Source: Frigoribacterium endophyticum (GTDB lineage Bacteria > Actinomycetota > Actinomycetes > Actinomycetales > Microbacteriaceae). From it: a stretch of 64,000 nt of DNA. Each line of letters opens with the position of its first letter. Position 1 is the first letter of the stretch. Under the pieces are notes generated by a model. It saw nothing but the letters and a program-made list of their open reading frames with translations. It was not told the DNA's origin and searched no databases. The translations under genes were made by a program, and so were the position numbers. Shown piece by piece: positions 1-12,254 of the stretch. The stretch spans positions 927,510-991,509 of the forward strand of contig NZ_JAAOYV010000002.1 of assembly GCF_011759585.1 (NCBI RefSeq). The letters run 5' to 3'.

Positions 1-2678
<2,678 letters not shown>

Positions 2679-2727
2679 AATTCAGTCCCTTGTCAGAAAG
2701 ATTCGACGTGTCGTTGTGGGAGGGGGC

Positions 2728-5700
2728 TCAGATTTCGTCGACGTTCGACGACTCGAAGCGCGAGGAGATGTTGATGCCGAGCTCTTCGGCGGCACGGAAG
2801 ACCTCGTCGTCCGTGTCGCGCAGGCTGACCGTCTGGCCGTCGGCCGAGAGGACCTCGACGTTCAGGCAGAGCGACTGCATCTCCTTGATGAGGACCTTGA
2901 AGCTCTCCGGGATGCCGGGCTCCTGGATGTTCTCGCCCTTGACGATCGCCTCGTAGACCTTCACGCGGCCGAGGATGTCGTCGGACTTGATCGTCAGGAG
3001 CTCCTGCAGCGCGTAGGCGGCGCCGTAGGCCTCGAGGGCCCACACCTCCATCTCTCCGAAGCGCTGTCCGCCGAACTGCGCCTTACCACCCAGCGGCTGC
3101 TGCGTGATCATCGAGTAGGGGCCCGTCGACCGAGCGTGGATCTTGTCGTCGACGAGGTGGTGCAGCTTCAGGATGTACATGTACCCGACCGAGATGGGGT
3201 TCGGGAACGGCTCACCCGAACGACCGTCGAACAGGCGCGCCTTGCCGGACGAGCCGATCAGGCGGTCGCCGTCACGGGTCGGCAGGGTCGAGTCGAGGAG
3301 GCCCTCGATCTCGCGCTCGGCGGCACCGTCGAACACCGGGGTGGCGACCTTCGTGCCGGGAGCGGCGCTGAGCGCCTCCGGGGGCAGGTTCTTGGCCCAC
3401 TCCTGGACGCCCTCGACGTTCCAGCCCTGCGCGGCGATCCACCCGAGGTGGATCTCGAGCACCTGGCCGAAGTTCATTCGACCGGGGACGCCGAGCGGGT
3501 TGAGGATGATGTCGACCGGCGTGCCGTCCTCGAGGAAGGGCATGTCCTCCACGGGGAGGATCGTCGAGATGACGCCCTTGTTGCCGTGGCGGCCGGCGAG
3601 CTTGTCGCCCGCGGTGATCTTGCGCTTCTGGGCGATGAACACGACCACGCGCTGGTTGACGCCCGAGCCGAGCTCGTCGTCGCCGTCCTGCGAGTCGAAG
3701 ACCTTGACGCCGATGACCGTTCCCTGCTCGCCGTGGGGCACCTTCAGGGACGTGTCGCGGACCTCACGGCTCTTCTCGTTGAAGATCGCGCGCAGCAGGC
3801 GCTCCTCGGCGCTGAGCTCGGTCTCGCCCTTCGGCGTGACCTTGCCCACGAGGATGTCGCCGGGGCGGACCTCGGCGCCGATGCGGATGATGCCGCGCTC
3901 GTCGAGGTCGGCCAGCAGGTCCGGGCTGACGTTGGGGAGGTCACGGGTGATCTCCTCCTTGCCGAGCTTCGTGTCGCGGGCGTCGACCTCGTACTCCTCG
4001 ATGTGGATCGAGGAGAGCGTGTCGTCCTTGATGAGGTTCTGCGACAGGATCATCGCGTCCTCGTAGTTGTAGCCCTCCCACGGCATGAACGCGACGAGGA
4101 GGTTCTTGCCGAGCGCGAGCTCGCCGTTCTCCGTCGCCGGGCCGTCGGCGATGACCTCGCCGACCTCGATGCGCTGACCGGCGTCGACGATCACGCGGTG
4201 GTTGTAGCTGGCGCCCTGGTTCGAGCGGTCGAACTTGCGCAGGTAGTACTCCTGCGTGCCGCCCTCGTCGAGCTGGACCACGACCACGTCGGCCGAGACC
4301 TCGGTGACGACGCCCGCGGCGTCGGCGGTGACGACGTCACCGGCGTCGATCGCGGTGTAGCCCTCCATGCCGGTGCCGACCAGGGGGCTCTCGCTGCGGA
4401 CCAGCGGGACGGCCTGGCGCTGCATGTTGGCGCCCATGAGGGCGCGGTTCGCGTCGTCGTGCTCGAGGAACGGGATGAGCGAGGTCGCAACCGACACCAT
4501 CTGGCGCGGCGAGACGTCCATGTAGTCGACCTCGTCCTTGGCGACGAGCTCCACCTCGCCGCCCTTCTTGCGGACGAGCACCTTGTCGTCGACGAAGTCG
4601 AAGCCGTCGGTGAGGGGGGCGTTCGCCTGGGCGACGACGTAGTCGTCCTCCTCCGACGCGGTGAGGTAGTCGATCGTCGCGGTGACGTGACCGGCCTCGA
4701 CCCGGCGGTAGGGGGTCTCGATGAAGCCGAACGAGTTGATGCGCGCGAACGAGGCGAGCGAGCCGATCAGGCCGATGTTCGGGCCTTCCGGGGTCTCGAT
4801 CGGGCACATGCGGCCGTAGTGCGAGGGGTGCACGTCTCGCACCTCGACGCCGGCGCGCTCACGGGAGAGACCGCCCGGCCCGAGGGCCGAGAGGCGACGC
4901 TTGTGCGTCAGGCCCGAGAGCGGGTTGTTCTGGTCCATGAACTGCGACAGCTGCGAGGTGCCGAAGAACTCCTTGATCGCGGCGACGACGGGGCGCACGT
5001 TGATCAGGGTCTGCGGGGTGATCGCTTCGATGTCCTGGGTGGTCATGCGCTCGCGGACGACGCGCTCCATGCGGGAGAGACCGGTGCGGACCTGGTTCTG
5101 GATCAGCTCGCCGACCGCGCGGATGCGACGGTTGCCGAAGTGGTCGATGTCGTCGACGTCGAGGCGGAGCTCGACGGCGTTGCCGTCGCGCGTGCCGTCG
5201 ATGGTCTTCTCCTCGGCGTGCAGCGAGACGAGGTACTTGATCGTCGCGACGATGTCGTCGACGGTCAGGACCGAGTCGCCGAGGGGCGCGTCGATGCCGA
5301 GCTTGCGGTTGATCTTGTAGCGACCCACCTTCGCCAGGTCGTAGCGCTTCGGGTTGAAGTAGAAGTTGTCGAGGAGCGCACGCGCGGCCTCGGCCGCGAC
5401 CTGCTCGCCGGGACGGAGCTTGCGGTAGATGTCCTTGAGGGCCTCTTCCTTCGTGAGGATGGCGTCCTTCTCGAGGGTGGCCTCGATGGACGCGAAGCCC
5501 TTGAACTTCTCCGTGATCTCTTCGCTCGTCAGGCCGAGGGCCTTGAGGAAGACGGTGACGCTCTGCTTGCGCTTGCGGTCGATGCGGACGCCGACCTGGT
5601 CGCGCTTGTCGATCTCGAACTCGAGCCAGGCACCGCGGCTCGGGATGACGCGGGCCGAGTAGATGTCCTTGTCGGAGGTCTTGTCGGAGGCGCGCTCGAA

Positions 5701-6219
5701 GTAGACGCCGGGGCTGCGGACCAGCTGCGACACGACGACGCGCTCGGTGCCGTTGATGATGAACGTGCCGCGCTCGGTCATGAGCGGGAAGTCGCCCATG
5801 AACACGGTCTGCGTCTTGATCTCACCGGTGAGGTGGTTCATGAACTCGGCGTTGACGTAGAGGGGGGCGGCGTAGGTCTTGCCGCGCTCCTTGCACTCGT
5901 CGATCGAGTACTTGGGGTCTTCGAGCTCGGGCGCGGTGAACGACAGCTGCATCGTCTCGCCGAGGTCCTCGATCGGGGAGATCTCCTCGAAGATCTCCTC
6001 CAGGCCGGAGTGGAGGGCGAGGTCGGTGCGACCCTGCTCGGTGGCCTCGGCGAGGCGCTGCTTCCAGATGTCGTTGCCGACGAGCCAGTCGAAGCTCTCG
6101 GTCTGGAGCGCCAGGAGGTCGGGGACCGTCAGCGTGTCGGTGATCTTGGCGAACGAGAGGCGCGATGCGCCACGGCCGTTCTTGGGTGAGTTGGTGTTTG
6201 CGGTGTTCGCAGCAGCCAA
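2728..6219 (-). CDS. rpoB: DNA-directed RNA polymerase subunit beta
   Basis: Beta subunit of RNA polymerase, 1163 aa, normal length for actinobacteria. The rifampicin-pocket region reads [26 protein letters not shown], the wild-type susceptible-looking form, followed by the conserved [19 protein letters not shown] segment. The open frame continues upstream of the gene, but the start is taken as TTG at 6219 because GGAGG lies 8 nt before it and the protein then begins close to the usual conserved RLSFAKI block. It is transcribed towards rpoC from the promoter at 6432-6460, leaving a leader of about 205 nt. Unlike in many bacteria, rplJ/rplL are not directly upstream; a divergent gene is. Confidence 0.97.
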   Translation of the reverse strand: MAAANTANTNSPKNGRGASRLSFAKITDTLTVPDLLALQTESFDWLVGNDIWKQRLAEATEQGRTDLALHSGLEEIFEEISPIEDLGETMQLSFTAPELEDPKYSIDECKERGKTYAAPLYVNAEFMNHLTGEIKTQTVFMGDFPLMTERGTFIINGTERVVVSQLVRSPGVYFERASDKTSDKDIYSARVIPSRGAWLEFEIDKRDQVGVRIDRKRKQSVTVFLKALGLTSEEITEKFKGFASIEATLEKDAILTKEEALKDIYRKLRPGEQVAAEAARALLDNFYFNPKRYDLAKVGRYKINRKLGIDAPLGDSVLTVDDIVATIKYLVSLHAEEKTIDGTRDGNAVELRLDVDDIDHFGNRRIRAVGELIQNQVRTGLSRMERVVRERMTTQDIEAITPQTLINVRPVVAAIKEFFGTSQLSQFMDQNNPLSGLTHKRRLSALGPGGLSRERAGVEVRDVHPSHYGRMCPIETPEGPNIGLIGSLASFARINSFGFIETPYRRVEAGHVTATIDYLTASEEDDYVVAQANAPLTDGFDFVDDKVLVRKKGGEVELVAKDEVDYMDVSPRQMVSVATSLIPFLEHDDANRALMGANMQRQAVPLVRSESPLVGTGMEGYTAIDAGDVVTADAAGVVTEVSADVVVVQLDEGGTQEYYLRKFDRSNQGASYNHRVIVDAGQRIEVGEVIADGPATENGELALGKNLLVAFMPWEGYNYEDAMILSQNLIKDDTLSSIHIEEYEVDARDTKLGKEEITRDLPNVSPDLLADLDERGIIRIGAEVRPGDILVGKVTPKGETELSAEERLLRAIFNEKSREVRDTSLKVPHGEQGTVIGVKVFDSQDGDDELGSGVNQRVVVFIAQKRKITAGDKLAGRHGNKGVISTILPVEDMPFLEDGTPVDIILNPLGVPGRMNFGQVLEIHLGWIAAQGWNVEGVQEWAKNLPPEALSAAPGTKVATPVFDGAAEREIEGLLDSTLPTRDGDRLIGSSGKARLFDGRSGEPFPNPISVGYMYILKLHHLVDDKIHARSTGPYSMITQQPLGGKAQFGGQRFGEMEVWALEAYGAAYALQELLTIKSDDILGRVKVYEAIVKGENIQEPGIPESFKVLIKEMQSLCLNVEVLSADGQTVSLRDTDDEVFRAAEELGINISSRFESSNVDEI

Positions 6220-6431
6220 GGAAGTAACCTCCGTGGACCCCGTCGGGTCATCACTGTCGGACAGTATGAGTGAGTGGTTGAACGGCCCTCCCGGAGCCGT
6301 CGGGGCGTACAGTCCGAGGACCAGCCCGTTCCGACGACCGGACGCGCCCCCGCCGCGATATTCGGAGGCCGTCTCGAGGTGCGTCGTCGACCGCAATATG
6401 ACGACGGGACGCACGGGGAGCGCAAAGGTCA

Positions 6432-6460
6432 ATACTATGCAGCCGGGACACGCCTGGCAA
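6432..6460 (-). promoter_or_regulatory. Promoter of rpoBC
   Basis: On the minus strand TTGCCA (6460-6455) is followed after exactly 17 bp by TAGTAT (6437-6432), close to the housekeeping sigma consensus. The predicted start near 6425 gives a leader of about 205 nt before rpoB. No terminator-like or riboswitch-like fold was recognised in that leader. Confidence 0.8.
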
Positions 6461-6469
6461 GCCCTGTCG

Positions 6470-6498
6470 TTGACTCTCAGCGGAACCTTCGGTATAAC
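6470..6498 (+). promoter_or_regulatory. Promoter of the spermidine-synthase-like gene, divergent from rpoB
   Basis: TTGACT (6470-6475), a 17-bp spacer and TATAAC (6493-6498) form a near-consensus housekeeping promoter. The predicted start near 6505 leaves about 45 nt of leader. The -35 boxes of this promoter and the rpoB promoter are back to back, 9 bp apart, so the two polymerases would compete or be co-regulated. Confidence 0.75.
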
Positions 6499-6549
6499 GC
6501 GGGAGCGGCCCGTGTGTTCCCGCCCCCGAGGGGTGGGAAGCTGGGCCAC

Positions 6550-7407
6550 ATGGCTGCTGCGCACGACGACCCCTCCGGCGAGATCTCGATCGGCGCCGGC
6601 CTCGCCCGCGTCGACGAGGACCGCCACCGCCCCGGCGCGTTCACGCTCGTCGTCGACGGCACCCCGCAGTCGCACGTCGACCTCGACGACCCCACCCACC
6701 TCGCCTTCGAGTACGTGCGGCGCATCGGCCACGCCATCGACCTCCTGCCCGAGGGGCCGGTCACGGCGCTGCACCTCGGAGCCGGCGCGCTGACGCTGCC
6801 CCGCTACGTGGAGGCCACCCGCCCGGGGTCGCGACAGCAGGTGGTCGAGCTCGAGGCGGACCTGGTGGCGCTGGTGCGCGAGAAGCTGCCGCTGCCGAGG
6901 GGCGCCTCCATCAGGGTCCGCTACGGCGACGCCCGCGAGGTGATGCTGAAGCTCCCGGCCGGGCTGCGCGGCACGGTCGACCTGCTCGTCGTCGACGTCT
7001 TCGGCGGCTCGCGCATCCCCGCCCACGTGACCTCGCTCGAGTTCTACTCGGCCGCGGCGGAGTTCCTCTCCCCCACCGGCATGCTGATCGTCAACTCCGC
7101 CGACGGGGCCGGGCTCGCCTTCGCCCGCGGCCAGGCGTCGACGCTCTCCACGGTCTTCGACCACGTCGCCGCGGTCGCCGACCCGGCGACCCTCAAGGGC
7201 CGGCGGTTCGGCAACGTCGTGCTGATCGGCTCGCCGTCGCCGCTGCCGACCGACCGCATGCCGCGGCTCTACTCGTCGGACCCGCTGCCGGCCAAGGTCG
7301 TGCACGGCCGCGAGCTGCGCGACTTCGTCGCCGGCGCCCCCGTGGTCACCGACGCGACGGCGGTGCCGTCGCCCGAGCCGTCACGGAGCGTGTTCGGGGC
7401 GCGCTGA
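6550..7407 (+). CDS. Spermidine synthase-like methyltransferase-fold protein
   Basis: 285-aa protein with a Rossmann-type class I methyltransferase/spermidine synthase fold. Seen: [13 protein letters not shown] (motif I, AdoMet/dcAdoMet loop), the acidic [15 protein letters not shown] segment after strand 2, [11 protein letters not shown], and [24 protein letters not shown], which matches the gate/active-site Asp region of the family. Actinobacterial proteins of this type are often annotated spermidine synthase although substrate is unproven. ATG at 6550 is chosen because the coding character and the promoter at 6470-6498 both begin just upstream; the longer frame would start inside the promoter. 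It stands alone, divergent from rpoB and convergent with csrA. Confidence 0.8.
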   Translation: MAAAHDDPSGEISIGAGLARVDEDRHRPGAFTLVVDGTPQSHVDLDDPTHLAFEYVRRIGHAIDLLPEGPVTALHLGAGALTLPRYVEATRPGSRQQVVELEADLVALVREKLPLPRGASIRVRYGDAREVMLKLPAGLRGTVDLLVVDVFGGSRIPAHVTSLEFYSAAAEFLSPTGMLIVNSADGAGLAFARGQASTLSTVFDHVAAVADPATLKGRRFGNVVLIGSPSPLPTDRMPRLYSSDPLPAKVVHGRELRDFVAGAPVVTDATAVPSPEPSRSVFGAR

Positions 7408-7425
7408 CCGCGTGCCGCGGCGAGG

Positions 7426-7483
7426 CACCCCGTCTTCGCACGGGAACCCAGCCGCGGCGGGGTTCGCCTGCGAGAAGCGGGTG
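7426..7483. repeat. Dispersed double-hairpin repeat, copy 1 (degenerate)
   Basis: 58-bp element with an imperfect outer stem (CACCCCGTCTTCGCA against TGCGAGAAGCGGGTG) enclosing an inner GAACCC/GGGGTTC hairpin around GCCGCGGC. The layout matches the better preserved copies at 36054, 57918, 59091 and 59208. It lies between two convergent genes (spermidine-synthase-like and csrA), where it could end transcription from both sides. Confidence 0.6.
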
Positions 7484-7535
7484 TGTCACGAGCAGGGCAG
7501 GGGCGCAGGCGCCGGGCGCGCCGGGCGCGCGGCGG

Positions 7536-7784
7536 CTACTGGTCGGTGCGGGGCGCGGGGGCGCCGAGCGCGGCGCGGAGGCGGGCCTCGGCGTCGTCGG
7601 GGGCCGCGGCCGCCGCGACGTTGGCCTCGGAGACCGCCTGGACGACCTCCTCGCGCTGGATCTTCACGCCGCGGGGGGCGTCGATGCCGATGCGCACGCC
7701 CTCGCCCCGGGAGTCGAGGACGGTGATGACGATGTCGTCACCGATGAGGATCCGCTCCCCGACCTTGCGCGTCAACACCAGCAT
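7536..7784 (-). CDS. csrA: Carbon storage regulator CsrA, RNA-binding translational regulator
   Basis: 82-aa homodimeric RNA-binding protein; it represses translation by binding GGA-containing hairpins in mRNA leaders. Seen: MLVLTRKVGERILIGDDI at the N-terminus and VRIGIDAPRGVKIQREEV, which hold the residues that bind RNA in the family; the tail after residue 55 is Ala-rich and longer than usual. It is the last gene of flagellar block I, 31 bp after the flhF-like gene. In Gram-positive flagellated bacteria CsrA represses flagellin mRNA and is sequestered by FliW; fliW is present at 48618. Candidate targets are the leader hairpins at 19034, 31759, 35945 and 44362. Confidence 0.95.
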   Translation of the reverse strand: MLVLTRKVGERILIGDDIVITVLDSRGEGVRIGIDAPRGVKIQREEVVQAVSEANVAAAAAPDDAEARLRAALGAPAPRTDQ

Positions 7785-7815
7785 CGGGCCAGCTTAGCGA
7801 CGTGAGGGTCGCTGG

Positions 7816-8937
7816 CTACTCGCGCCACCCCACGGGCACGCCGAGCAGGTGCACCGTGCCGGGGGTCGCGGTGTCCTGCGCGCCGACGACCGCGACGGCC
7901 GCGACGGGCTGCACCGCGCGGACGGCCTCGACCCAGCGCGCCGTGTCGTCGTGCTTGCGGCCCACGTCTACCGCGACCCAGAGCTGGTCAGCGCCGATCG
8001 AGCGGAGCGCCTCGGGGGCGTCGTCGTCCCACGCGAGCGCGGTGACGACCGACGAGCCCTCGTGCACGCCGGTGGCCCGGGCGAGGATGGCGCTGCGGCG
8101 GTCGGAGACGTCGACCGAGCGCAGCCCGAACGCCGACGCCATCTGCGCCGCGACCCGGAACGCGTCGCCGGGGCGGCCCACCACGACGACGAGGTCGCCG
8201 GCGCCGCGCAGCAGCCCCGGAGCGGCCGGCAGGTCGGCCTGCCCGGCCGCGGCGAGCGCGGGCGACGTGGTGGCGGCGGCCGCGGCGAGGAACTCCGCGG
8301 CGGTGGTCAGCGGCCCCGGCCGGGCGTCGTCGGCGGCGGGGGCGACGACGGGGTCGACCGCGATGCCGTTGAAGGTGAAGTCGTCCATGATGTCGGCGAA
8401 CGCGTCGGTGCGGGTCGAGACGTCGGCCGGCGACGGGGCCGGCACCGCGCCTCCGGCGGTCGACGAGGAGGCGGTGGTCGCGCCCGCGGCGGAGGCGGCG
8501 GCCGCGGCGGCACGGGCGGCGCGACGGGGGCTGTCGACGGCGCCCGCGTCGGCGGCGCGCGGCAGCACGACGACCTCGGGCGCCGGGCGACGGCCGGCTC
8601 CCCCGCCGGCGAGCACCTCGTCGAAGGGGTCCCGCGCGGGCGAGGGGGCGGCGGCCGCGGCGCCGGGGCGGGCCCCGTCGTCGAAGCCGTCCGCCGCGTC
8701 GGCGTCGGCGAGGAGCGCCGCGATGCCCGCCCGCGAGGCGGGCTGCGTGATGGTCACCCGGGCGACCGGGCGGTCGGTGGCCGGGTCGGGCACCTCGACG
8801 GTCACCTCGTAGTGCTTGCGGGCGAACAGGCCGCCCACTCCCCCGACGGTGACCTTCTGGGCGGCGACGACCCGGGCGCCCGGCCCGTGCACCGCGCGTG
8901 CCTCGGCGGCGAGCTGCTCGAGCGACTCCCCGCTCAT
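7816..8937 (-). CDS. FlhF-like flagellar protein with degenerate GTP-binding loop
   Basis: 373 aa. The first 60 residues (SLEQLAAEARAVHGPGARVV...VGGLFARKHYEVTVEV) resemble the FlhF B domain. A long Ala/Pro/Asp-rich linker follows (about residues 90-230). The C-terminal part has the FlhF/SRP-GTPase alternation of strands and helices, but the place of the P-loop reads VVVVGRPGDAFRVAAQM, without GKT/S, so GTP binding is doubtful. It follows flhA, the usual flhF position. ATG at 8937 is preferred because AGGG lies 5 nt upstream; a GTG at 8955, overlapping the end of flhA, is the alternative. The FlhF assignment rests on position and N-terminal pattern and is moderate. Confidence 0.6.
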   Translation of the reverse strand: MSGESLEQLAAEARAVHGPGARVVAAQKVTVGGVGGLFARKHYEVTVEVPDPATDRPVARVTITQPASRAGIAALLADADAADGFDDGARPGAAAAAPSPARDPFDEVLAGGGAGRRPAPEVVVLPRAADAGAVDSPRRAARAAAAAASAAGATTASSSTAGGAVPAPSPADVSTRTDAFADIMDDFTFNGIAVDPVVAPAADDARPGPLTTAAEFLAAAAATTSPALAAAGQADLPAAPGLLRGAGDLVVVVGRPGDAFRVAAQMASAFGLRSVDVSDRRSAILARATGVHEGSSVVTALAWDDDAPEALRSIGADQLWVAVDVGRKHDDTARWVEAVRAVQPVAAVAVVGAQDTATPGTVHLLGVPVGWRE

Positions 8938-8956
8938 CTGCACCCTGCGCGCCACG

Positions 8957-11008
8957 TCAGGCCGCCGTGATCGGGTCGGCGGCGCGGACGACGCCGACGG
9001 TCTCGATGGTCGAGCCGGCGGCCGTGGCCTCCTGGTACGACAGCACCGGCAGGCCGTTCTGCTGCGCCGACACGAGCCGGTGGATGGCGGGGCGGAGCGC
9101 GGGCGCGCAGACGAGCACCGCGCTGAGGCCCTGGGCCTCGACGCTCGCGACCGAGTCGCGCAGCGAGCCGAGCACCTGCTCGACGCGGTGGCCGTCGAGC
9201 AGGATCTGCGTGCCCTGGTCGCTCGGCCGCAGCCCCTCGAGCATCGACTGCTCGAGGCCGGGGTCGATCATGATGACGCGCAGCACGGCCCCGTCGAGGT
9301 AGCGCGCGGTGAGCGCGGGCCCGAGGGAGGCGCGGGCGGCCTCGATCAGCCCCTCCGGGTCGGTCGACAGCTTGGCGCGGAGCGTCAGCCCCTCGCAGAT
9401 GCGCGCGAGGTCGTTGATCGGGATGCGCTCGGCGAGCAGGCCCTGCAGCACGCGCTGCAGCTCGGCCAGCGAGAGCATGCTCGGCATGAGGTCGTCGACG
9501 GCGGCGGCGTTGACCTGCTTCACGCCCTCGGTGAGCACGCGGACGTCCTCACGGCTGAGGAGGCGGGCGGCGTTGTCGCCGATGATCGACGAGAGGTGCG
9601 TGACGAGCACCGAGACGCGGTCGATCACGGTCGCGCCGGTCATCTCGGCGCTGTGGCGCATCTCGGCCGGCACCCACTTGCCGGCGAGGCCGAAGACGGG
9701 CTCGATCGTGACCGTGCCGGGCAGCGAGTCGAGCTGGTCGCCGAGGGCGAGCACCGAGCGGGCGGGCGCCTGGCCGCGGCCCGCCTCGACGCCGGCGATG
9801 CGGATCGAGTAGGTCGACGGCGGCAGGTCGACGCTGTCGCGCGTGCGGACGGGCGGCACGACGATGCCCATGTCGACGGCGATCTTGCGGCGCAGCGCCT
9901 TGACGCGGCCGAGCAGGTCGTCGGAGGCCCCGCTGACCATGTCGACGAGGTCGGGCGCGAGCAGGATCTCGAGGGCGTGGACGCGCATCTGCTCGAGGAG
10001 GTCCTCCGTGGTGTCGGTGGGGGCCGTGGGCGGGACCTCGGCCTCGAGGGCCGCCCGCGCCTCCTCGGCCTTGGCCTTCGTGCTGAGGCGCTGGGCGATG
10101 ATCAGCAGCGTCGCGCCGATGACGAGGAAGGGGATGATCGGCATGCCGGGGATGAACCCCATGCCGATGGCCGCGACGCCCGCGATGGCGATCGCGATGC
10201 GCGACTGCCCGAGCTGCGCCGCCGCCTGCGAGCCCATGTCGCTGTCGGCGCCCGAGCGGGTGACGATCATGCCGGTGCTGACCGCCATCAGCAGCGCGGG
10301 GATCTGCGTGACGAGGCCGTCGCCGATGGTCAGCAGGCCGTAGTGGCCGAGGGCGTCGGCGGGCTCCATGCCGTTCTGCAGCACGCCGATGGCGATGCCG
10401 CCGATGAGGTTGATGACGATGATCAGGATGCCCGCGATCGCGTCGCCCTTGACGAACTTCGACGCGCCGTCCATCGCGCCGTAGAAGTCGGCCTCGGCGC
10501 TGACGTCGGCGCGGCGCTGCTTGGCGACCTCGTCGGTGATCAGGCCCGCGTTCAGGTCGGCGTCGATGGCCATCTGCTTGCCGGGCATCGCGTCGAGGGT
10601 GAAGCGCGCGCCGACCTCGGCGACGCGCTCGGCGCCCTTGGTGACGACGACGAACTGGATGATGACGAGGATGCAGAAGATGACGGCGCCGATGATGATC
10701 GAGCCGCTCACCGCGACGTGCCCGAACGCCTCGATGACGTGGCCGGCGAAGCCCTCGCCGAGCACGAGCCGCGTCGACGCGACGTTGAGGCCGAGGCGGA
10801 ACAGCGTCGCGACGAGCAGCAGCGACGGGAAGACCGAGAAGTCGAGCGGCTTCTTCACGAAGAGCGTCGTCAGCAGGATCACCAGCGCGAGCAGGATGTT
10901 GCAGATGATCAGCACGTCGAGCATCGGGGCCGGCACGGGCACGACGAGCAGCAGCACGATCGCGACCACGCCGACGGGCACGGCGAGCTTGGGGAGTGTC
11001 TTCTTCAT
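8957..11008 (-). CDS. flhA: Flagellar biosynthesis protein FlhA (export gate)
   Basis: 683-aa inner-membrane export-gate subunit of the flagellar type III secretion apparatus; forms a nonameric ring beneath the FliPQR core. Seen: about eight transmembrane segments in the first 330 residues, the FHIPEP-family signature region FRLGLNVASTRLVL, then the PGKQMAIDADLNAGLI loop, and a large cytoplasmic domain. ATG at 11008 overlaps the flhB stop (TGATG) and has GGAGG upstream, so translation is probably coupled. Length and domain order are normal. Confidence 0.96.
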   Translation of the reverse strand: MKKTLPKLAVPVGVVAIVLLLVVPVPAPMLDVLIICNILLALVILLTTLFVKKPLDFSVFPSLLLVATLFRLGLNVASTRLVLGEGFAGHVIEAFGHVAVSGSIIIGAVIFCILVIIQFVVVTKGAERVAEVGARFTLDAMPGKQMAIDADLNAGLITDEVAKQRRADVSAEADFYGAMDGASKFVKGDAIAGILIIVINLIGGIAIGVLQNGMEPADALGHYGLLTIGDGLVTQIPALLMAVSTGMIVTRSGADSDMGSQAAAQLGQSRIAIAIAGVAAIGMGFIPGMPIIPFLVIGATLLIIAQRLSTKAKAEEARAALEAEVPPTAPTDTTEDLLEQMRVHALEILLAPDLVDMVSGASDDLLGRVKALRRKIAVDMGIVVPPVRTRDSVDLPPSTYSIRIAGVEAGRGQAPARSVLALGDQLDSLPGTVTIEPVFGLAGKWVPAEMRHSAEMTGATVIDRVSVLVTHLSSIIGDNAARLLSREDVRVLTEGVKQVNAAAVDDLMPSMLSLAELQRVLQGLLAERIPINDLARICEGLTLRAKLSTDPEGLIEAARASLGPALTARYLDGAVLRVIMIDPGLEQSMLEGLRPSDQGTQILLDGHRVEQVLGSLRDSVASVEAQGLSAVLVCAPALRPAIHRLVSAQQNGLPVLSYQEATAAGSTIETVGVVRAADPITAA

Positions 11009-12252
11009 CAGGCGGTTCCTCCGGTGACGGACGGACGGGGAGCAGTGGGGGCACCGGCCGGAGGCGCGGTGCGGGAGGCGGCGTCGCGCGCGACCCGCAG
11101 GCGGCGGGGCATCGCGTCGGCCTCGAGCGAGCCGGGCGTGAGCACGCCGGCGACCTCGTCGGGGGTGGTGGGGCGGGGGTTGGCGTGGGTGCCGGCGACG
11201 GCGGACGCCCCGCGGGCCTGGAGGGCCATCACGAAGGTCAGCACGCGCGCGACCGGCGTGTAGAGGTCGACCGGGATCTCGTCGCCGAGGCCGCAGGACG
11301 CGTGCAGGGCACGGGTCAGGGGGACGTCGCGGACGAGCGGCACGCCCGACTCCTCGGCGCGGGCACGGATCGCGGCGGCGACGGCGCCGGCGCCCTTGGC
11401 GACGACGCGGGGCGCCGACTTGCCGGGCTCGTAGCGGAGCGCGACGGCGTAGTCGGTCGGGTTGACCATGACGACGTCGGCGTCGACGATCGCGCCCATC
11501 ATGCGGTTGCGGCTCATGGCGAGCTGACGCGAGCGGCGCTGCGACTTGACCAGGGGGTCGCCGTCGCTGCTCTTGCTCTCGTCGCGCACCTCCTTCTTGG
11601 TCATGCGGGTCTTCTTGCGGTTGCGGCGCATGACGACGAAGACGTCGGCGGCGGCGAGCAGCAGCCCGGCCACGATCGCGGCGCGGAGCAGGATGCCCGT
11701 GCCGGCCTCGGCCTCGGCGAGCAGCGCGGAGACGCTGAGGCCGCCGCCGCTCATCAGCACGGGCATGAGGCCCTGGATGGCCATCCAGAGCACGACGCCG
11801 ACGACGGCGGTCTTGATCAGGGCCTTCGCGCCGTTCCAGAGGGCCTGGGTGCCGAAGGTGTTCTTGATGCCGTTGAGGAGGTTGAACTGCTCGTAGTTGC
11901 CGGTCATCCGCTTGATGTGGACGCCGCCCTGCACGATCGCGGTGACGAGCACGGCGACGCCGACGACGGCCAGCATGGGCGCGATGGTCGCCGCCATCGA
12001 CCCCACGCCGTCGCCGAGGAGGGCGACGACGGTCGTGTCGTCGGGGTGGCGGATGATCTCGCCGATCGAGAACAGCTGGTCGGTGCCGGCCTCGGCCCCG
12101 CGCTGGATGGTGCTCGGGATCATCACGGCGGCGGCGCCGACGCCGATCCACGCGCTGAGGTCCTGCGAGCGCGACAGCTGGCCCTTGGAGTGCACCTCCT
12201 TCATCCGCTTGTCGGTCGCGGCCTCGGTCTTCTCCCCGGAGTCGTCGGCCAC
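11008..12252 (-). CDS. flhB: Flagellar export switch protein FlhB
   Basis: 414-aa membrane protein that switches export specificity from hook to filament substrates through autocleavage of its cytoplasmic domain. Seen: N-terminal GEKTEAATDKRMKEVHSKGQ, four transmembrane segments, and a C-terminal domain with the cleavage site NPTDYAVALRY at residues 264-274. The family norm is NPTH; here the fourth residue is Asp267, while the cyclising Asn264 and Pro265 are kept. About 60 extra residues rich in Ala, Pro and Thr follow the usual end. GTG at 12252, 2 bp after the fliR stop. Confidence 0.95.
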   Translation of the reverse strand: MADDSGEKTEAATDKRMKEVHSKGQLSRSQDLSAWIGVGAAAVMIPSTIQRGAEAGTDQLFSIGEIIRHPDDTTVVALLGDGVGSMAATIAPMLAVVGVAVLVTAIVQGGVHIKRMTGNYEQFNLLNGIKNTFGTQALWNGAKALIKTAVVGVVLWMAIQGLMPVLMSGGGLSVSALLAEAEAGTGILLRAAIVAGLLLAAADVFVVMRRNRKKTRMTKKEVRDESKSSDGDPLVKSQRRSRQLAMSRNRMMGAIVDADVVMVNPTDYAVALRYEPGKSAPRVVAKGAGAVAAAIRARAEESGVPLVRDVPLTRALHASCGLGDEIPVDLYTPVARVLTFVMALQARGASAVAGTHANPRPTTPDEVAGVLTPGSLEADAMPRRLRVARDAASRTAPPAGAPTAPRPSVTGGTA

Positions 12253-12254
12253 GG

